Source of the DNA: CAZLYK01 sp964563495
GTDB lineage: Bacteria > Acidobacteriota > Blastocatellia > RBC074
Assembly: GCA_964563495.1 (NCBI GenBank)
Contig: CAZLYK010000179.1
Span: 1 to 10,128 of the forward strand
Length of the DNA stretch: 10,128 bases
Direction of reading: 5' to 3'
Made by a program: the position numbers and the translations under genes. Below, one piece after another: positions 1-5,927 of the stretch. Position 1 is the stretch's first letter; each line of letters starts with the position of its first letter. Under the pieces are notes generated by a model. The model searched no databases. It worked only from the letters and a program-made list of their open reading frames with translations, and was not told the DNA's origin.

Positions 1-21
1 ACCACGTCCACCTTCCTTCAA

Positions 22-68
22 AGTAATCCTGTTCAATCCTGCAAAAATCCTGTCAATCCTGTCTATTT
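22..68 (-). repeat. CAGGATT-type repeat at the 3' end of the zinc-ribbon gene
   Basis: Read on the minus strand, the sequence just after the stop codon runs ATAGACAGGATTGACAGG and continues with two more CAGGATT-like units at about 10-13 nt spacing. On the plus strand it closely matches the right arm of the large inverted repeat at 7615-7660, beginning AGTAATCCTG and ending CTGTCTATTT. The stop codon TAA (69-67) is at its edge. If there is a partner arm it lies outside the window to the left. Confidence 0.8.
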
Positions 69-468
69 AACCCGCGTGGACCAGGATTTTCAATTCCTTG
101 CCGAATTTGACGTCGATTTTGCCCGCGCGCACCTCAACCACCAGTCCCAGACCGAATTTCGGGTGTTCGACGCGATCGCCGACCGCGTATCTTTCCTGCA
201 TCGAGTAGGCGCGCAGCGGCCCATTCCCTTCGATCGCCGAGGCCGAGTCTTTCTTCGAGGAACGGGTGCCGGTGCGAGTCGATGTGGACTTGCTCGCACG
301 TTCACGGTAGAGATGATTGCCTTGACAAGTGCGGCACTGGACCCGCTCGATCTCGCCTTTGGCGTTGAGCGCGGCAATCACGTGCTCGCGTAATTCCTTG
401 CATTTACCACAATATGCTTCGATATCCCCACCAAGCTGAGGACGTTTAACAATTCCGAGTCCGTTCAT
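67..468 (-). CDS. Small zinc-ribbon protein with UvrD/PcrA-tail-like (Tudor/SH3-like) domain
   Basis: This encodes 133 residues with no signal peptide or membrane segment, so it is probably cytoplasmic. The N-terminal part has two CxxC pairs (C20/C23 and C45/C48) typical of a zinc ribbon. A Ser/Thr/Arg/Lys-rich linker follows (about 55-80). The C-terminal part (about 92-131) has the pattern VGDRVEHPKFGLGLVVEV...KIDVKFGKELKILV. That resembles the small beta-barrel at the end of UvrD/PcrA helicases (VGDxVxHxxFGxGxV...), known in PcrA to bind RNA polymerase. A nucleic-acid or polymerase-linked role is inference only. The ATG at 468 is preceded by AGGA at 5-nt spacing (AACAGGATATTTATG), and that Shine-Dalgarno lies inside a CAGGATT repeat. 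It lies 71 bases downstream of the selenoprotein-like lipoprotein gene on the same strand and may be co-transcribed with it. Confidence 0.8.
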   Translation of the reverse strand: MNGLGIVKRPQLGGDIEAYCGKCKELREHVIAALNAKGEIERVQCRTCQGNHLYRERASKSTSTRTGTRSSKKDSASAIEGNGPLRAYSMQERYAVGDRVEHPKFGLGLVVEVRAGKIDVKFGKELKILVHAG

Positions 469-497
469 AAATATCCTGTTATTCCATTCCTGTCAGA
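469..497 (-). repeat. Degenerate CAGGATT-type repeat before the zinc-ribbon gene
   Basis: On the minus strand this reads AAATCTGACAGGAATGG followed by AATAACAGGATATTT and then the ATG at 468. It resembles the other copies (AAATAGACAGGATTG...) with several substitutions. It provides the AGGA Shine-Dalgarno of the gene that follows, so that gene has copies of this repeat at both ends. Confidence 0.55.
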
Positions 498-523
498 TTT
501 GGATTGCGGGTGTTGGGGGCACC

Positions 524-537
524 GATCGGGGACGATC
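524..537. other. Short hairpin just downstream of the lipoprotein stop
   Basis: GATCG (524-528) and CGATC (533-537) are separated by GGGA and could form a 5-bp hairpin right after the TAG at 540. There is no T-tract on the minus strand beyond it, so a terminator role is weak. Confidence 0.25.
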
Positions 538-539
538 GA

Positions 540-1067
540 CTATTCAAGTCTCACGCTCTGCCATTCCCCGCGAATGATCAGATCGCGAATTTCAGTTGCG
601 CTCTTCCCTTCTTTAGACAGCTTGTCGACAAGGAGGCCCTCCTTGAGACAGAGCTGTCAGCCGGCGCTGTGGTCTGTCGCGAAACAATCAAGCAGGCTGC
701 GATGGCCGAAACCGGTGTCGCAGTAGCAATAACACGGCTGCTGTGCAAACAGTTCGGGATTCTGCCGGGCGTACCGGTAAGCCCTGGCAATCACCGGATC
801 GGGAAATTGTTCGGGATCGAGAACTTTCGGAAGCGGCCTGGCATCATTGACGGTCTCGAAGAAGGCCGGAACTCGCGGGGTCGGCACAACTCTAGCCGGA
901 TGATCGCTCTGGGCTTTTTGGGCTGATTCGGTAGAAGATTGGGGATTCGACTGACATCCAACCAGTCCCGCAAGCGCGACGACTGACAATATCACCAACT
1001 GCCCCCACCTTAATTTCAATCTTCGGCTCGATCTATCACCTCTGCCCAACCGGTAGAAATCTCTCAT
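540..1067 (-). CDS. PCYCxC-motif lipoprotein, probable selenoprotein (Sec137, in-frame TGA)
   Basis: This encodes 175 residues if the in-frame TGA at 659-657 is read as selenocysteine; otherwise it would stop after residue 136. The start is ATG 1067, preceded by GGAG at 5-nt spacing (GGAGATTTAATG); a TTG at 1082 has no such site. A basic N-terminus and hydrophobic stretch end in a lipobox (ALAGLVGC, C38), so it is a predicted membrane-anchored lipoprotein facing the periplasm. The core has PCYCYC (C112, C114, C116), GHRSLLDC (C128), then DHSAG(TGA)QLC. I recognise the PCYCGC-motif family of exported proteins, whose members have DHG(x)nCxxCL at this place, so TGA falls on the first Cys of a CxxC. 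After the TGA the frame continues KEGLLVDKLSKEGKSATEIR and onward to TAG at 540, matching the usual amphipathic C-terminus. Function of the family is unknown; metal binding or thiol redox chemistry is inferred. The alternative is a nonsense mutation. Confidence 0.8.
616..658 (-). promoter_or_regulatory. SECIS-like hairpin immediately downstream of the in-frame TGA
   Basis: Reading the minus strand from the G of the TGA: GACAGCT (658-652) pairs with AGCTGTC (622-616), TGTC (650-647) with GACA (626-623), and CAAGGAG (645-639) with CTCCTTG (635-629). This gives 18 pairs with one bulged C (651) and a small T/TC internal loop (646; 628-627). The apical loop is GGC (638-636). Bacterial SECIS elements typically have a G in the first two loop positions and roughly 16-37 nt between UGA and the loop; here there are 18 nt. 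The element is within the coding region, as in bacterial formate dehydrogenase genes. It is the expected binding site for SelB. Confidence 0.75.
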
Positions 1068-1154
1068 TAAATCTCCACTCAACCAACCATTTCGATTAAA
1101 ATTCAGACCACAATCGATAAATCTAAATTGTCAGATCGTTTGACCGACATATTC

Positions 1155-1183
1155 ATTGTAGCATTTTCCTGGCGCTATTCTAA
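1155..1183 (-). promoter_or_regulatory. Possible promoter of the lipoprotein gene
   Basis: On the minus strand TACAAT (1160-1155) is a good -10 match, with TTAGAA (1183-1178) 17 nt upstream as a poor -35. The leader to ATG 1067 would be about 80 nt. Assigned by eye from the sigma-70 consensus only. Confidence 0.35.
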
Positions 1184-1349
1184 GCTTATTATCTACGATC
1201 ATCGGGATGGCGCAGCTTTTCGGATGTGAAGATGACGGGATGGGGTAGATTTCTTAAAGATTGAAAGGGCAACATATTCTCACATTGCCGGCTTGGTGGT
1301 ATGATTCCGGTCGAGCCGCACTTGGGTTAGTGTCCCTTCCACCAGAAAC

Positions 1350-1365
1350 CCGGGCAGCTGCCCGG
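1350..1365. other. Perfect 16-bp palindrome in the leader of the SPOR-propeller gene
   Basis: CCGGGCAGCTGCCCGG is identical to its own reverse complement and ends 25 nt before the ATG at 1391. It could be an operator for a dimeric regulator, or part of an mRNA structure near the ribosome site. No second copy was noticed elsewhere in the window. Confidence 0.4.
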
Positions 1366-1390
1366 CGCCCCGCAGATCCGATTCGAAGTC

Positions 1391-3052
1391 ATGACAACCG
1401 TGAACAAGTTAAGCATATTGTTGAAGGACATTCTTCATTGTCTATTGACCCTGGTCTTACTGACCTGCTCCGTCTGGGCGCAGGGGCGAGGGTATACGAT
1501 CCAGATCGCCTCGGCCTCGGCAGAGACAGAGGCTCAGTCGATGGTCAGGGATTTGAAAAGCAAAGGTTACGACGCCTATTGGATCAAGGCCGACGTTGCG
1601 GGTAAAGGCACTCGCTATCGCGTGCGGGTCGGGCGTTTCGGCTCACAGCAGGACGCCAGAATTACGGCTGAGCGGGCGGCCAGCCGGGGGGCGTTCAGGG
1701 AGTTCATCATCACGGCCTACGAAGCCCCGGCTAAGAGCCCATCCCCCGCTGAAGTCGTCTCGCCCCCTCTCCCTCAAGCAACGGACCAGCTCACCGCCTC
1801 GACGATTGATCATCCGAAAAAGATCGTGGCTCCGTTGAGGGAGAAGAACACCGAGGTCTCTTCGGCTTCACCGATCGCGCGGGAATCGAACAGCGCGACC
1901 ATGATCGAGGCCTCGGACAAGCATTCGAAGACGCCCGAGGACTCTGAACCGAAGATCGCCAGTCCACCTGTAGCCGAGGCCTTAGCCGATTCGGACTTCA
2001 GCAACAGCCGATGGAAAGTCGTTCACCGGAGCAGCGAAACGGATAAGAATCTGCAGGCGATCTTCTTTGTCGATTCGATGACCGGCTGGGCGGCCGGTGA
2101 CGCCGGCGCCGCCTACCGGACAACCGACGGCGGCCGTTCCTGGAAACCGCTGCTCAGCGGGGCGATGGCCGATATCTACTTTATCTTTTTTATCGACTGG
2201 AATAACGGCTGGATGCTGGGAGAGATGAGCGGGAAGGGATCCAACCGGGATGATGACGGCGAGCGGACGATGCTCTTTTACACCGATAATGGCGGCCGGA
2301 CCTGGAATCGCAAACCCATGCCCAACGTCACCAAACTGCATTTCATCGACCCGAAGAATGGCTGGGCAGTCGGTAAAAACGCGACTGTCCTGAGAACCAC
2401 GGATGGTGGCGAGAACTGGTCGCCGGTACCCGATCTCGACAAACTGATCGGACTGCCGATCGAATCGTCGAACTACAATTTCGGTTTCAATGACATACAG
2501 TTTATCGACTCCGAGCACGGATGGATGATCGGCAACTTCTATGGTCGGGCGCGCAGCAATATCGGAGGGATCTTTGTCACCCTGGATGGAGGCAAGTCGT
2601 GGAAACGCATCCCACTGACGCTGCAAACGCAGCACAGCTCCGGGCGCTTCACCCCGGGGCTCTTACATTCCATTCACTTCACCGATCCCAACACTGGCTC
2701 GCTGACCGGCGAAATGAACGACGGCGAGGGAAGATTCTTTTTCGTCCTCCATACCCGCGACGCGGGAAAGAGCTGGGAGCAGTTTCGCACCCCGAGTCGC
2801 GCCACCCACAACACGCAGTTCCTGGATCTGTCGAACGGCTGGACGGCGGCTTTCGCGCCTCGCGAAGGCGCCGCCGAAGCGGTCGTCTACGATACGACGC
2901 TGATGCGCACGGATAACGGCGGGATGTCCTGGCAGAAAGATTACGTCGCGCGCGGGAGGCGCATCCGCAGCGTCTTCTTCCTCTCTCCCACTAAAGGCTG
3001 GGCCGTGGGCGATCGCGGCGCCATCCTGCGTTACGATGAGAAGAACAGATAG
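1391..3052 (+). CDS. Exported SPOR-domain protein with Ycf48-like beta-propeller
   Basis: This encodes 553 residues. An N-terminal hydrophobic segment (about 8-30) ends SVWA|Q, a plausible signal peptidase I site; LLTC (C26) is a poor lipobox alternative. A SPOR domain follows (about 33-110: GYTIQIAS..., YRVRVGRF). SPOR domains bind peptidoglycan strands stripped of stem peptides at division sites. After a Pro/Ser-rich linker (about 112-205) come seven repeats ending in GW-x-x-G and xT-x-(D/N)GG-x-(S/T)W motifs, for example AYRTTDGGRSW and VLRTTDGGENW. These are BNR/Ycf48-type beta-propeller blades. The predicted place is the periplasm, with the propeller as a binding module for an unknown partner. 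There is no strong Shine-Dalgarno at ATG 1391; GTG 1400 is an in-frame alternative. It converges with the next gene 10 bases away, with no terminator hairpin between them. Confidence 0.85.
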   Translation: MTTVNKLSILLKDILHCLLTLVLLTCSVWAQGRGYTIQIASASAETEAQSMVRDLKSKGYDAYWIKADVAGKGTRYRVRVGRFGSQQDARITAERAASRGAFREFIITAYEAPAKSPSPAEVVSPPLPQATDQLTASTIDHPKKIVAPLREKNTEVSSASPIARESNSATMIEASDKHSKTPEDSEPKIASPPVAEALADSDFSNSRWKVVHRSSETDKNLQAIFFVDSMTGWAAGDAGAAYRTTDGGRSWKPLLSGAMADIYFIFFIDWNNGWMLGEMSGKGSNRDDDGERTMLFYTDNGGRTWNRKPMPNVTKLHFIDPKNGWAVGKNATVLRTTDGGENWSPVPDLDKLIGLPIESSNYNFGFNDIQFIDSEHGWMIGNFYGRARSNIGGIFVTLDGGKSWKRIPLTLQTQHSSGRFTPGLLHSIHFTDPNTGSLTGEMNDGEGRFFFVLHTRDAGKSWEQFRTPSRATHNTQFLDLSNGWTAAFAPREGAAEAVVYDTTLMRTDNGGMSWQKDYVARGRRIRSVFFLSPTKGWAVGDRGAILRYDEKNR

Positions 3053-3062
3053 ATTCCTAATT

Positions 3063-4151
3063 TTATTTCCCGGTCAAAGCCAGCGCCAGCTCGACCATGA
3101 TCATGATGACGATGATCAGCTCGAGCGCCTGGCTTTGAACCGTGTGCATGCGATCGGTCAGCAGTTGATATAGATCAGAGATGATCTCGAGCTTCTGGGC
3201 GATAATGCGATCCCATTCCTGCAGGTAGAACCGCCGGGCGGCGGCCGAGTGCAAGCGCGCCAGATAAAGATCTCCGACCAGTTTCAAGGAATTGTCTACT
3301 CTTTCGGAGAGCAGGCTCGATTCGAGCCTCAGCTCGGCCAGGTCGCCGATTGCCTGTTTGTAGGGCGTGCGCAACGGGATAGGCAGGGCTTTGGGTTTAC
3401 GCACCAGGGTTCCGTACTCTTCGACCCTGCGGTCGAGCTCGGCGTCGATATAGCGCGCTTCGAGCAGCTCGACGTTGAGCAACTCGAGGACGCTGGCGGT
3501 GTCTTCGTAATCGCGGTCATAGATGATCGACGCGTTCCAGTCGATCAGAGCGAGGTCGGTTTCGTAGTAGGAGATGCGCTGGCTGATCGCCTCATCCTTT
3601 TGCGCGTGGCTCAGCGGCGTGGTCTCGAAACGCAGCGTCTGCGCCAGAGTCGTCCGATGCTGTTCGACCAGCTCATCGGCGGTCAGAGGCTGATCGAGTT
3701 TTTCGATGATGAAGAGGTAATAATCCTCGACCAGGGTCGTCAGGTGGGGCCGAACGATGGCCGGCTCGATCTTCTTGATCAGTGCCCCGACCTGCTCTCT
3801 GGCGTGGGATTCGAGGTTGAGGTTGTAAAGATCGTGACTGATCCGCGGCAGGTCGCCCAGGGCGATCGATTCGCCCTCAACCAGAGACCAGCGATAGGAG
3901 ATGCTGACGGCTCCAAAATTGAAGATCGTCGCTTGGATATTTCCCTGCCCGGGTAAAAGACCGGCGGCCGGTCCGAGGTGCAAAATCTGCGGCGGAGTCG
4001 CGTATTGCAGATAGGTCGGCGTCTGCTTTTTACGTGAGAGCGGCTGAATCGGGGTCGTCGCCATCAACGATCTGAGTTTATCGAGCGATACCTCATAGCC
4101 CACGTCATAGGCGAAGAGCGCCACCACCTGGCCTTGAAGAAGTTGTGTCAT
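3063..4151 (-). CDS. RMD1/YagE (DUF155) family protein with C-terminal membrane anchor
   Basis: This encodes 362 residues. The N-terminus has VVALFAYDVGYEV, matching the start of DUF155 domains. The C-terminal half has the long helical part, with LEIISDLYQLLTDRMHTVQS followed by a hydrophobic ELIIVIMIMVELALAL tail (about 343-358). That order and the C-terminal anchor are typical of the RMD1/RMND1/YagE family. In mitochondria RMND1 is an inner-membrane protein needed for translation; the bacterial role is unknown. I chose ATG 4151 because AGGA lies 9 nt upstream and the domain starts at once; GTG 4178 lacks a ribosome site and its extra residues lie beside a repeat. It is divergent from the LolA-like gene and convergent with the SPOR-propeller gene, so it is probably transcribed alone. 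Confidence 0.8.
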   Translation of the reverse strand: MTQLLQGQVVALFAYDVGYEVSLDKLRSLMATTPIQPLSRKKQTPTYLQYATPPQILHLGPAAGLLPGQGNIQATIFNFGAVSISYRWSLVEGESIALGDLPRISHDLYNLNLESHAREQVGALIKKIEPAIVRPHLTTLVEDYYLFIIEKLDQPLTADELVEQHRTTLAQTLRFETTPLSHAQKDEAISQRISYYETDLALIDWNASIIYDRDYEDTASVLELLNVELLEARYIDAELDRRVEEYGTLVRKPKALPIPLRTPYKQAIGDLAELRLESSLLSERVDNSLKLVGDLYLARLHSAAARRFYLQEWDRIIAQKLEIISDLYQLLTDRMHTVQSQALELIIVIMIMVELALALTGK

Positions 4152-4175
4152 AACGCCTAATCCTACCGCAATGTT

Positions 4176-4255
4176 CACGGGATTAAACAGGGGGAAGACA
4201 AAGTCGAAAAAATCCTGGTCAATCCTGGTAAAATCCCTCTTAATCTTGTCTATTT
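4176..4255. repeat. Degenerate inverted copy of the CAGGATT-type repeat
   Basis: The left part (CACGGGATTAAACAGGG, 4176-4192) and right part (from AATCCTGG to CTTGTCTATTT) are diverged arms of the element that is perfect at 7552-7663. The central segment contains GAAGACAAAG (4194-4203), also present in the loop at 7598-7607. Here the element lies between the start codons of divergent genes, so it cannot act only as a terminator. Confidence 0.65.
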
Positions 4256-4277
4256 TCTTCCGATTCAGAGGTATAAT
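4246..4277 (+). promoter_or_regulatory. Possible promoter of the LolA-like gene
   Basis: A perfect TATAAT lies at 4272-4277, 38 nt before the GTG at 4315. The best -35-like sequence, TTGTCT (4246-4251), is at the end of the repeat with a 20-nt spacer, which is long. The -10 is convincing, the -35 is not. Confidence 0.45.
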
Positions 4278-4314
4278 TTAATCTTTCATCAACATTATCG
4301 ACGAGGAGTCGGCG

Positions 4315-5151
4315 GTGATAACCAGTTTGTTTGGATCGTCAGGTTTTGCCCGATCGAAAACGGTCGCGATAATCTGCGCTGCCGTAATCTCGATTACTTT
4401 TGTCGCTTCAGCCGACGCGCAAAAAGCCGATCCGAAAGATCCCAATAACGTCCGGCTCGGAGCGGAGCTGATCAAGCAGGCGATCGAGGCTCGCGGCGGC
4501 GCGCGATATCTGAGCTTCAAAACCCTGGAAGCCAACGGACAGTTCACCCCGTTCGAGAAGGGTGCCTCTCAGATACCCGTCCCGTTTCTGGATACCATCG
4601 TCTATCCCGACAAAGAGCGGGTAGAGTTTGGCAAGGGCAAGAAGAAAGACCGCCGGATTCAGGTCAACCTCGGAAATAAAGGCTGGATCTACGACGGCGA
4701 AGCCGAGACGCTCAAGGATCAAAACGATAAGCAGATTGAGGATCACCTTGACGGACTGGAGTTCGATATCGACCGCATCCTGCGCGGCGGATGGAAAGAG
4801 AGTGGCGTTGAGGTTCGATTTATGGGGCGCGAAGAGCTACGCCCGGGCGAGCGGGCCGACGTCGTCTCGATCCAAATCAAACCGGAGCGGACGGCCTATC
4901 TTTGGCTTGATCGTCATACCCATCTGCCGATCAGCCTGATCTACGAAAAAACCGGCAGCGACGGGCTGGTCAGGCAGGAAGTGAGGTTTTTTCAATACGT
5001 CAGCTACGAGGGCGTAAAATTTCCGAACATCGTGGATTTCTACCGAAACGGTATTCAGGAGAGCCGCGTCAACTATCAGGCGGTAAAAATAGACGCCCCA
5101 GTCCCAGAGGAGATCTTTATTAAACCGGCCAATGCGAAGGCAATCAAGTAG
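4315..5151 (+). CDS. Exported LolA-like (outer-membrane lipoprotein-sorting-like) protein
   Basis: This encodes 278 residues, starting at a GTG with a strong GAGGAG (4303-4308) 6 nt upstream. A signal peptide (about 14-35) ends ASADA|Q, an AxA cleavage site, so it is periplasmic. The mature part starts with LIKQAIEARGGARYLSFKTL and continues in alternating beta strands (VEFGKGKKKDRRIQVNLG, AYLWLDRHTHLPISL, YEGVKFPNIVDFY). This layout matches the LolA/LolB/outer-membrane lipoprotein-sorting superfamily found in many copies in Acidobacteria. True LolA carries lipoproteins across the periplasm; whether this one does is not shown. It has its own likely promoter and is followed by a GC-rich hairpin, so it is probably a single-gene unit. 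Confidence 0.7.
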   Translation: MITSLFGSSGFARSKTVAIICAAVISITFVASADAQKADPKDPNNVRLGAELIKQAIEARGGARYLSFKTLEANGQFTPFEKGASQIPVPFLDTIVYPDKERVEFGKGKKKDRRIQVNLGNKGWIYDGEAETLKDQNDKQIEDHLDGLEFDIDRILRGGWKESGVEVRFMGREELRPGERADVVSIQIKPERTAYLWLDRHTHLPISLIYEKTGSDGLVRQEVRFFQYVSYEGVKFPNIVDFYRNGIQESRVNYQAVKIDAPVPEEIFIKPANAKAIK

Positions 5152-5157
5152 TTTCGG

Positions 5158-5207
5158 GTTTGCTGCCGCCCGGTGGAATTCAGACCGGGCGGTTGAAAAG
5201 AGCAAAC
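5158..5207 (+). terminator. Two-part hairpin after the LolA-like gene
   Basis: CCGCCCGGT (5166-5174) pairs with ACCGGGCGG (5184-5192) around a 9-nt loop. An outer GTTTGCT (5158-5164) pairs with AGCAAAC (5201-5207). It begins 6 nt after the stop codon. There is no U-tract, so it may act as a Rho-type or 3'-protecting structure rather than a classical intrinsic terminator. Confidence 0.5.
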
Positions 5208-5286
5208 TATTAAAGAACTTTTTCCCCGTCCCTCTCGTTAAGGCTGTTGGAGACAAGGACTTGACTAAGGGCATGAAGGTGATACC

Positions 5287-5901
5287 TTGATCAGGAGAGA
5301 ACAACCTACAGTGGGAGCCAATGCGGCTTTGATTAAATCGGATGCAGAATTGGTGCGGCGTTGCCGCGCCGGAGATAGCGCTGCCTGGGAACAGGTGGTT
5401 CACGAATATTCGCGTCGCGTTTACAACCTCGCCTACCGGTTCACCGGAAGACACGAATCGGCCGAGGATTTGACGCAAGAGGTATTTGTGCGCGTCTACC
5501 GTTCCCTTGAACAATACGATCCACAAGCCGGAGACCTGGCCAATTGGCTCATGCGGCTGGCGCGTAACCTGGTCATCGACGACTACCGTAGACGCGGGCG
5601 GACTCCGACCGATCTGGGTGAGGATATAGTTGATCATGAGTATCGCCTCGAGAGCCGTCACGACGCTCCGGATCGCGGGGTCGAGCGCTTCGAACGCTCG
5701 AGACAGGTCAACGAGGCGATCGCCAAGCTCCCTCCGGATCTGCGCGAATGCGTGATCCTGAGAGATATAGAAGAGCTGACTTACCAGGAGATAGTCGACA
5801 TCCTCAAGATCCCGATTGGGACGGTCAAATCCAGGATCAATCGAGGGCGAATCGAGCTGGCGAAGATTTTACGGCGAATGAAGATCGTCGAGACTTTCTA
5901 A
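5287..5901 (+). CDS. ECF-type RNA polymerase sigma factor (sigma-70 family)
   Basis: This encodes 204 residues. Sigma region 2 covers about 35-103, with AEDLTQEVFVRVYRSL (region 2.2) and WLMRLARNLVIDDYRRR. Region 4 covers about 143-195, with LPPDLRECVILRDIEELTYQEIVDIL and the helix-turn-helix IPIGTVKSRINRGR. There is no region 1 or 3, as usual for ECF factors, and the length is typical. The start is a TTG at 5287 with AAGG-type Shine-Dalgarno (AAGGTGATACCTTG); GTG 5311 is an in-frame alternative. The next gene, 26 bases on, is a zinc-finger anti-sigma factor, which probably holds this sigma at the membrane until a signal releases it. A TTGACT at 5261 has no partner -10. Confidence 0.93.
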   Translation: MIRREQPTVGANAALIKSDAELVRRCRAGDSAAWEQVVHEYSRRVYNLAYRFTGRHESAEDLTQEVFVRVYRSLEQYDPQAGDLANWLMRLARNLVIDDYRRRGRTPTDLGEDIVDHEYRLESRHDAPDRGVERFERSRQVNEAIAKLPPDLRECVILRDIEELTYQEIVDILKIPIGTVKSRINRGRIELAKILRRMKIVETF

Positions 5902-5905
5902 CAGG

Positions 5906-5927
5906 CATTAATACAGCATTAATACAG
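5906..5927 (+). repeat. Perfect tandem 11-bp duplication before the anti-sigma start
   Basis: CATTAATACAG occurs twice back to back (5906-5916, 5917-5927), ending directly at the ATG at 5928. It fills nearly the whole gap between the sigma stop codon and the anti-sigma start. The only Shine-Dalgarno-like sequence (ACAGG, 5901-5905) is left 22 nt upstream of the start; with one copy it would be 11 nt away. Confidence 0.9.

Larger units (their letters stand above)
1068..1390. other. Intergenic region between divergent genes
   Basis: These 323 bases separate the minus-strand lipoprotein from the plus-strand SPOR-propeller gene. The left half (to about 1200) is AT-rich and should hold the divergent promoters. 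The right half is mixed and contains a perfect 16-bp palindrome at 1350-1365. I see no RNA gene and no convincing small ORF. Confidence 0.6.

Noticed and set aside
657..1082. Lipoprotein read as an ordinary 141-residue protein from TTG 1082 to TGA 657
   Set aside because: TTG 1082 lacks a ribosome site while ATG 1067 has GGAG at 5 nt. Stopping at the TGA removes the CxxC and C-terminal helix of the family, and a SECIS-like hairpin begins there.
1261..1605. Plus-strand ORF overlapping the start of the SPOR-propeller gene
   Set aside because: It is Arg/Gly-rich with no recognisable domain and mostly lies in another frame of a convincing signal peptide and SPOR domain.
3053..3062. Shared terminator between the convergent genes
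   Set aside because: The 10-base gap and flanking codons show no inverted repeat that could form a hairpin.
4152..4178. Nine-residue N-terminal extension of the DUF155 protein from GTG 4178
   Set aside because: There is no Shine-Dalgarno before GTG 4178 and it abuts a repeat; ATG 4151 has AGGA upstream and sits right before the domain start.
5261..5289. Sigma-70 promoter with TTGACT (5261) before the sigma gene
   Set aside because: No -10-like sequence occurs at 16-18 nt spacing, and the region holds the ribosome site and start codon.
5748..5927. Longer version of the anti-sigma protein overlapping the sigma gene
   Set aside because: The extra 60 residues lie in another frame of the sigma factor coding region and are not protein-like; the zinc motif begins directly after ATG 5928.
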